Shown one piece after another: positions 59,499 to 64,000 of a DNA stretch of 64,000 bases (position 1 is the first letter of the stretch; each line of letters begins with the position of its first letter). The notes under the pieces were generated by a model. That model worked only from the letters and a program-made list of their open reading frames with translations. It ran no database searches and was not told where the DNA came from. Source of the stretch: Microbacterium sp. Leaf159 (GTDB lineage: Bacteria > Actinomycetota > Actinomycetes > Actinomycetales > Microbacteriaceae); assembly GCF_001423615.1 (NCBI RefSeq), contig NZ_LMOU01000002.1:687865-751864 (forward strand). Direction: 5' to 3'. Made by a program: the position numbers and the translations under genes.

Positions 59499-60677
59499 TC
59501 ACCACCGGATCACGTGGTTGTAGAGGTGATCGTTGCGGGTGTCGGATGCCGCGTTGCGCAGGAACAGCGGCAGCATCGCGTCCCGCAGCGCGACGCCCAG
59601 CCTCGACTTCGTCACCCGCTTGTTGCGGTTGACCGCCCGCGCGTACGCCACGACCTCTTCGGCGCGGGGGCGTCGGTCGCTCTCATACCCGGCGAAAGCC
59701 TGCTCATGGTCGACATCGTCCCGGAGGTGCCTGGCGAGCGAGATCGCGTCTTCGAGCGCGAGCGAGGCCCCTTGCCCGGCGCTCGGCGACGTCGCATGCA
59801 CCGCGTCGCCGACCGCCACGAGTCGTCCGCGGTGCCAGTGCGGCACATGAGTGAGGTCGGCGAGCGGATAGGCGCCGATCTCACCCTCGACGTGGTCGAG
59901 GATCCTCGGCACGGGCTGGGGATCGTCGGCGTGCAGCACGCGCAGCCGTCGCAGCCACTCGTCGTCGGAGACCGCACGGATGTCGTCGCGAGTGGCGTTC
60001 CGGTCGGTGACGTTGGCGAACCAGTAGACCGTGCCGTCGTCGCGCACCAGGTAGCCGAAGAACGATCTCGCCCCGAACACCATGTACTGCTCGCCAGGGG
60101 TCGGTGCGAGACCGGGCACGCGCGAGAACCCTCCGACGCTGATCAGACCGCTCGACGCCGGCGGCGGCGCATCCGGGTCGATCGTCGTGCGCACGACGGA
60201 TCCGACCCCGTCAGCCCCCACGAGCACGTCGCCGCTGGCCGTGGACCCGTCTGCGAAGTGCGCGACGACCCGGTCGGCGTGTTCCTCGACGCGCAGCAGC
60301 CGGGCCCCGAAGCGGTGGTGGATGCCGGCCGCGACGACGGCATCGTGCAGCACCTCGTGCAACCAGGAGCGGCGCACCACGACGCTCCCCCGGTCGGGGT
60401 CGGCGGCGGGACCGTTCGGCACGACTCCGAGCGGGCGCCCCCGCCCACTGACCATAACCATGCGCGGGCACAGGTGCCCGTCGGCGACGAGCCGCTCGCG
60501 CAGCCCGAGCTGGTCGAGGACAGCCAGACCGTTGGTGGCGACGTTGAGGAAGAGCCCGCCGAACGGGTCGGGGGCGCTGTGCGCCTCGAAGATCTCGACC
60601 TCCCACCCGGCGCGCTGCAGGAACAGTGCGGTGGCTGGTCCGGCGACCCCACCGCCGATGATGAGCGCCTTGGGCAT
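59499..60677 (-). CDS. FAD-dependent aromatic-ring-type monooxygenase
   Basis: 392 residues of the PHBH-fold flavoprotein group. GGGVAGPATALFLQRAGWEV is the FAD dinucleotide site, GADGVGSVVR the DG motif, and VGDAVHATSPSAGQGASLAL the second FAD motif. RBS GAAGGGA lies upstream of the ATG. Divergent from a MarR regulator with a perfect palindrome between them, so it is probably induced by its substrate, an antibiotic- or phenol-like compound. Confidence 0.92.
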   Translation of the reverse strand: MPKALIIGGGVAGPATALFLQRAGWEVEIFEAHSAPDPFGGLFLNVATNGLAVLDQLGLRERLVADGHLCPRMVMVSGRGRPLGVVPNGPAADPDRGSVVVRRSWLHEVLHDAVVAAGIHHRFGARLLRVEEHADRVVAHFADGSTASGDVLVGADGVGSVVRTTIDPDAPPPASSGLISVGGFSRVPGLAPTPGEQYMVFGARSFFGYLVRDDGTVYWFANVTDRNATRDDIRAVSDDEWLRRLRVLHADDPQPVPRILDHVEGEIGAYPLADLTHVPHWHRGRLVAVGDAVHATSPSAGQGASLALEDAISLARHLRDDVDHEQAFAGYESDRRPRAEEVVAYARAVNRNKRVTKSRLGVALRDAMLPLFLRNAASDTRNDHLYNHVIRW

Positions 60678-60727
60678 GGGGCGTCCCTTCGGTAGTCTGA
60701 GAACAGAAGAGAGAGTCTCGCAAATAG

Positions 60728-60750
60728 AGTCTCTCTGATTTAGAGAGACT
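60728..60750. promoter_or_regulatory. MarR-type operator between monooxygenase and regulator
   Basis: AGTCTCTCT (60728-60736) and AGAGAGACT (60742-60750) are perfect 9-bp arms around GATTT, 5 nt before the regulator ATG. A partial copy AGAGAGTCTC lies at about 60710-60719. Confidence 0.7.
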
Positions 60751-60755
60751 ACCGG

Positions 60756-61241
60756 ATGCCTGAGAAGCCGTCAACCCGTGCTGCCGCGATCGCGCGCCAG
60801 GGTGAGGTGATGCGCGAGTTCATGGCGAGAGCGGTGCTCTTCCAAGAGGCCGTCGCGCGTTCGGGAGGCCTGAACGGCAGCGATCTGCAGGCCGTCGGGC
60901 TGCTGCTGAGCGAAGGACCCGCCACACCTGGCGAGCTGGCGGCCCGCACAGGGCTCACTGCCGGCGGCGCCGTGACCGCGATGATCGACCGCCTCGAACG
61001 CGCAGGGTTCGTGACTCGAGCCCGAGACGAGAACGACCGACGGCGGGTGATCGTCTCGGCCGTCCCCGAGGCCGTGATGGGTCGGGTCGGGCACGTGTAC
61101 GGCCGGGTCGCCGAGCGATGGAACGAGTACCTCGACACGCTCACCGACGAGCAGATCGACTTCGCCAACGAGTTCCTCGTCCGTGCCGCTCGACTCAACC
61201 AGGAGGAGACCGAGGCGCTGCACGGCGCCGCGCGCCCCTGA
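60756..61241 (+). CDS. MarR family transcriptional regulator
   Basis: 161 residues. HTH TPGELAARTGLTAGGAVTAM and wing DENDRRRVIVSA are MarR features, with a long C-terminal helix. It is divergent from the FAD monooxygenase and probably represses it through the palindrome at 60728-60750, which ends 5 nt before this ATG, leaving little room for a leader. Confidence 0.9.
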   Translation: MPEKPSTRAAAIARQGEVMREFMARAVLFQEAVARSGGLNGSDLQAVGLLLSEGPATPGELAARTGLTAGGAVTAMIDRLERAGFVTRARDENDRRRVIVSAVPEAVMGRVGHVYGRVAERWNEYLDTLTDEQIDFANEFLVRAARLNQEETEALHGAARP

Positions 61242-61316
61242 CCCGCAAGGCGGGCATCCGGTCGTTCGATCCGTCCGGATGGGAATGCGCCGAGCCCTGC
61301 TCGCGTTGGGGTCGGG

Positions 61317-62351
61317 GTGACTGCTCTCTCCGTTCTCGACCTCGTCCCGGTTCGCACCGGGCAGACCAGTGCCGAGGCGATCTCCGCCTCCCTGTCCCTC
61401 GCGGCCACCGCCGACCGGCTCGGCTATCGCCGCTACTGGTTCGCCGAGCACCACAACATGCCCGCCGTGGCATCCACCACTCCCCCGGTGCTGATCGCCG
61501 CAGCCGCGATGCGCACGACGCAGATCCGCCTGGGCTCGGGCGGCGTCATGCTGCCCAATCACGCTCCGCTGATCGTCGCCGAACAGTTCGCCGCCCTCGA
61601 GGCCATCGCCCCCGGCCGCATCGACCTGGGCCTCGGCCGGGCCCCCGGCAGCGACCCCGTGATCACACAGCTGCTGCGCGGTTCGGGCACGACGAGCGAC
61701 GTCGAGCAGTTCCCTCGCAACGTGCAGGACATCGCCGCTCTCCTCTCGGGCGAGGGCGCGACCGTGCGCTTCACGTCTGGTGGCGAGTACACCGTGCACG
61801 CGACGCCTTCGGCCACCGGCAGCCCCGAGGTGTGGCTGCTCGGATCGAGCGACTACTCCGCCCAGCTCGCCGCATCGCACGGGCTGCCGTACGTCTTCGC
61901 GAACCACTTCTCGGGGCAGGGCCTCGAGCGCGCCCTCGACCTCTACCGCACCGGATACCAGCCGAGCGAGGAGCACCCCGAGCCCCGCACCTTCCTGACG
62001 GTCAACGTCGTCGCGTCCCCCACTCAGGAGGAGGCCGAGGCCCGCGCGCTCCCCCAGCTGCGCATGATGTCGCGTCTGCGCCTGAACAAGCCGCTGATCG
62101 CGCTCGAGACGGTTGAGGAGGCACTGGCCGCCGAGTCGGATGCCGCGACCGACCAGGTCGTCGAGGCCGCCCGCTCCCGCTGGTTCGTCGGCACGGGCGA
62201 ATCCGTCGCCGAAGAGGTGCGCTCGTTCGCGACGAAGTGGGGCGTCGACGAGGTCATGCTGTCGCCCGTCGCGGGTGCCTACGAATCCGAGCCGCGCGAC
62301 TCCGCCGCCGGCCGCGCCCAGACGCTGGAGCTCATCGCCGCGGCACTCTGA
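61317..62351 (+). CDS. LLM-class (luciferase-like) flavin-dependent oxidoreductase
   Basis: 344 residues from GTG at 61317. YWFAEHHNMPAVASTTPPVL and GRIDLGLGRAPGSDPVITQL are the MsnO8-type LLM motifs; these enzymes use reduced FMN or F420 for monooxygenation or hydride transfer. Follows the MarR gene after 75 nt on the same strand and may be co-transcribed. No clear ribosome site precedes the start; substrate unknown. Confidence 0.9.
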   Translation: MTALSVLDLVPVRTGQTSAEAISASLSLAATADRLGYRRYWFAEHHNMPAVASTTPPVLIAAAAMRTTQIRLGSGGVMLPNHAPLIVAEQFAALEAIAPGRIDLGLGRAPGSDPVITQLLRGSGTTSDVEQFPRNVQDIAALLSGEGATVRFTSGGEYTVHATPSATGSPEVWLLGSSDYSAQLAASHGLPYVFANHFSGQGLERALDLYRTGYQPSEEHPEPRTFLTVNVVASPTQEEAEARALPQLRMMSRLRLNKPLIALETVEEALAAESDAATDQVVEAARSRWFVGTGESVAEEVRSFATKWGVDEVMLSPVAGAYESEPRDSAAGRAQTLELIAAAL

Positions 62352-62432
62352 CCGACTGCGACCCGACCCCGCGTCAAGGGCTGGTATTCCGGTGCGCCTG
62401 GGCGTAGCGTCACGAGCAACGGAAGGGGTTCG

Positions 62433-62645
62433 ATGATGAGCACGACCAAGACCCTGGCACTCTGGGTGGCGTACGGCACGAACGGTGTCGCAGGCAGCAT
62501 CCGACACGACGATGAGGGGTACACCGTCGTCATGGCGGGTTCCGATGCGGCGACGGGTACGTACCCGAATCTCGCGTCGGCGAAGGGCGCGCTGCACTCG
62601 CACATGTCGCCGGGCAGCGCCTGGCCAATGTTCCGCGAGCACTGA
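62433..62645 (+). CDS. Small conserved-looking protein of unknown function
   Basis: 70 residues; GGAAGG lies 5-8 nt before tandem ATGs at 62433 and 62436. A TAGCGT -10 box is about 28 nt upstream. The sequence (ALWVAYGTNGVAGSIRHDDE, YPNLASAKGALHSHM) suggests a small alpha/beta domain. No family recognised. Confidence 0.7.
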   Translation: MMSTTKTLALWVAYGTNGVAGSIRHDDEGYTVVMAGSDAATGTYPNLASAKGALHSHMSPGSAWPMFREH

Positions 62646-62669
62646 CCCAGACGGGGAGGGCGAGGCGCA

Positions 62670-62697
62670 ACGGTCGCGGGGTCACGCCCGCGACCGT
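62670..62697 (+). terminator. Hairpin between the small protein and moeA
   Basis: ACGGTCGCGGG (62670-62680) pairs perfectly with 62687-62697 around GTCACG. It ends 3 nt before the moeA -10 box. Confidence 0.65.
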
Positions 62698-62711
62698 CGT
62701 ACGCTGACAGC

Positions 62712-63971
62712 ATGCGTATCGCCCCTCTTGCCGTGACTCCCGCCATGCGGACGGCCGATGAGCATCTCGCGACGGTTCTCGCCGCGACGGCATCGCTGTC
62801 GGACGAGTCCGTGCGGGTCGAGGATGCTCTGGGCCGAACCCTCGCCGCGCCGGTGCGCGCCCGAGTGGATGCGCCACTGTTCGACAACTCCGCGATGGAC
62901 GGATACGCCGTGCGGTACCCGGACGTGGCCGCGGCGACCGCCGAGCATCCGATCGCGCTGCGGGTGATCACCGATCTGCCCGCCGGGTCGACCGCCGAAC
63001 CCGAACTCGGCCCGGGCGATGCGGTCCGGATCATGACGGGCGCCCCCGTTCCCCGCATGGCGACCGCGGTCGTCCCGTTCGAGCACACCCGAGACGGCCT
63101 GCAGGGCATCGACGCTCCCGCCGTGGTCACCAGGGCCCCCGCCCGCGAGGGAGCCCACATCCGCCGCCGAGGTGAGGAGATGCGAGCGGATGCCGAGGTC
63201 TCCCCCGCCGGCACAGTCGTCGGCCCCTTGCAGATGACGGCCTTCGCGGTGGTCGGCGTCGACCGCATCATCGTGAGACGACGGCCCCGCGTCGCCGTCA
63301 TCTCGACGGGCAGCGAGCTCGCGCCCGCCGGCGGGACGTTCGCGCACGGCCAGATCCCCGAGTCCAACTCGGTGCTCCTGTCATCGCTGTGCACGCAGGC
63401 GGGTGCGGAGGTCATCTCGATCGAGACGGTGACCGACGAGGATGCCGCGTTCGAGGCGCTCCTCGAACGCGCGCTCGACCGCGCGGACGTCGTGGTCACC
63501 TCGGGTGGGGTCAGCGCCGGCGCCCATGAGGTCGTCAAGAATGTGCTGCGTGATCGCATCGAATTCGTCGCCGTGGGCATGCAGCCGGGCAGGCCGCAGG
63601 CGTTCGGCCGCATCGACGACACCCTGGTCTTCGGCCTGCCCGGCAATCCGGCCAGCGTCGCCGTCTCGTTCGAGGCCTTCGTGCGTCCGGCCCTCCTCGC
63701 GCTCCAGGGACGCGAGCCGCGGCACCGTCCGACGCTCCGACTCGCCGCCACGACCGGCTGGCGCAGCCCGGCAGGGCGACGGCAGTACGTGCCCGTGACG
63801 CTCGACCGCTCGGACCCCGCCGCGTGGTCGGTGCGCCCGGCGGCCGCGGACGGGTCGTCCGGGTCTCACCTCGCCGCAGGGCTGGCGCGAGCGGATGCCT
63901 ACGCCGTCGTTCCCGAAGGCGTATCGGCGGTCACCGCGGGCGACCTCGTCGACGTGATGCTGCTCTCGTGA
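62712..63971 (+). CDS. moeA: Molybdopterin molybdotransferase MoeA
   Basis: 419 residues. PLFDNSAMDGYAVRY (substrate loop), GDAVRIMTGAPVP and the MPT-binding TSGGVSAGAHEVVKNVL with FGLPGNPASVAVSF are MoeA features; the C-terminal domain IV is present. It inserts molybdate into adenylated molybdopterin. TACGCT (62700-62705) is 6 nt before the ATG: leaderless. The next gene overlaps its stop. Confidence 0.95.
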   Translation: MRIAPLAVTPAMRTADEHLATVLAATASLSDESVRVEDALGRTLAAPVRARVDAPLFDNSAMDGYAVRYPDVAAATAEHPIALRVITDLPAGSTAEPELGPGDAVRIMTGAPVPRMATAVVPFEHTRDGLQGIDAPAVVTRAPAREGAHIRRRGEEMRADAEVSPAGTVVGPLQMTAFAVVGVDRIIVRRRPRVAVISTGSELAPAGGTFAHGQIPESNSVLLSSLCTQAGAEVISIETVTDEDAAFEALLERALDRADVVVTSGGVSAGAHEVVKNVLRDRIEFVAVGMQPGRPQAFGRIDDTLVFGLPGNPASVAVSFEAFVRPALLALQGREPRHRPTLRLAATTGWRSPAGRRQYVPVTLDRSDPAAWSVRPAAADGSSGSHLAAGLARADAYAVVPEGVSAVTAGDLVDVMLLS

Positions 63972-64000
63972 CCACGAGCCCGGACACCGCGCCCGCACGG
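63968..64000 (+). CDS. Start of a following gene, cut by the window edge
   Basis: GTG at 63968 overlaps the moeA stop (GTGA) and opens a frame (VTTSPDTAPAR) to the edge. The overlap pattern suggests a co-transcribed gene, perhaps another molybdenum-cofactor gene. Eleven codons are too few to identify it. Confidence 0.4.
   Translation, partial: MTTSPDTAPAR

Overview
The window is GC-rich with the gene density, small overlaps (ATGA/GTGA) and gene content of a high-GC Gram-positive actinobacterium, most likely Microbacteriaceae (Microbacterium-like). This rests on clpC, an actinobacterial short argA, cydABDC, radA, leaderless TANNNT promoters and many GTG starts. It splits at a tRNA-Ser(CGA) gene (38687-38773, minus). 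Everything left of it is accessory and catabolic. Everything right of it looks like ordinary backbone.

Region A (1-16.9 kb) is an IclR-controlled degradation island. It holds a carboxymuconolactone-decarboxylase-like protein, an IclR regulator, two cytochromes P450 with a 3Fe-4S ferredoxin, an aldehyde dehydrogenase, a short-chain dehydrogenase, a complete dipeptide/oligopeptide-type ABC importer, a metal-dependent cyclase-family hydrolase, a DUF35 OB-fold protein, an SCP2-type thiolase-like enzyme and a CaiB-type CoA transferase. A recurrent palindrome, consensus GTTCCGTTWTACGGAAC, sits at all four divergent or solo promoters, so this appears to be one regulon: import, hydroxylate, oxidise to acid, activate with CoA, cleave. 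The substrate is not identifiable; a terpenoid, steroid-like or alicyclic compound is an inference.

Region B (16.9-19.0 kb) is a drug-type MFS exporter divergent from a MarR repressor, with a palindromic operator between them.

Region C (19.1-34.7 kb) is a polyol/rare-sugar cluster built around a SorC-type regulator. One ABC sugar importer (binding protein, single-domain ATPase, permease) runs left. A second importer (double-domain ATPase, permease, binding protein) runs right and continues into a SIS isomerase, FGGY kinase, ribulose-phosphate-epimerase-like barrel, two zinc alcohol dehydrogenases, two SDRs and a HAD phosphatase. The two transport promoters carry the same CTCAA-type palindrome just upstream of the -35 box.

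Region D (34.7-38.7 kb) is decayed: frameshifted fragments of an MFS and a GtrA-like membrane protein, a quinone-oxidoreductase-like gene, a ROK regulator with a degenerate sugar pocket, and a truncated cyclase fragment beside tRNA-Ser.

Region E (38.7-64 kb) is backbone: a MetE-like protein, a hypothetical oxygenase-like protein, cydABDC with a SufR-like Fe-S regulator, radA, an SseB-like protein, a candidate small RNA with C-rich loops, argA, clpC, a DUF2975/HTH pair, an orphan VapB-like antitoxin, YbjQ, a dicarboxylate-symporter homologue with an altered cation site, a CPA1 Na+/H+ antiporter, a MarR/flavin monooxygenase pair, a luciferase-like oxidoreductase and moeA. At least eight of these genes have a -10 box 6-7 nt before the start codon, the signature of leaderless mRNAs.
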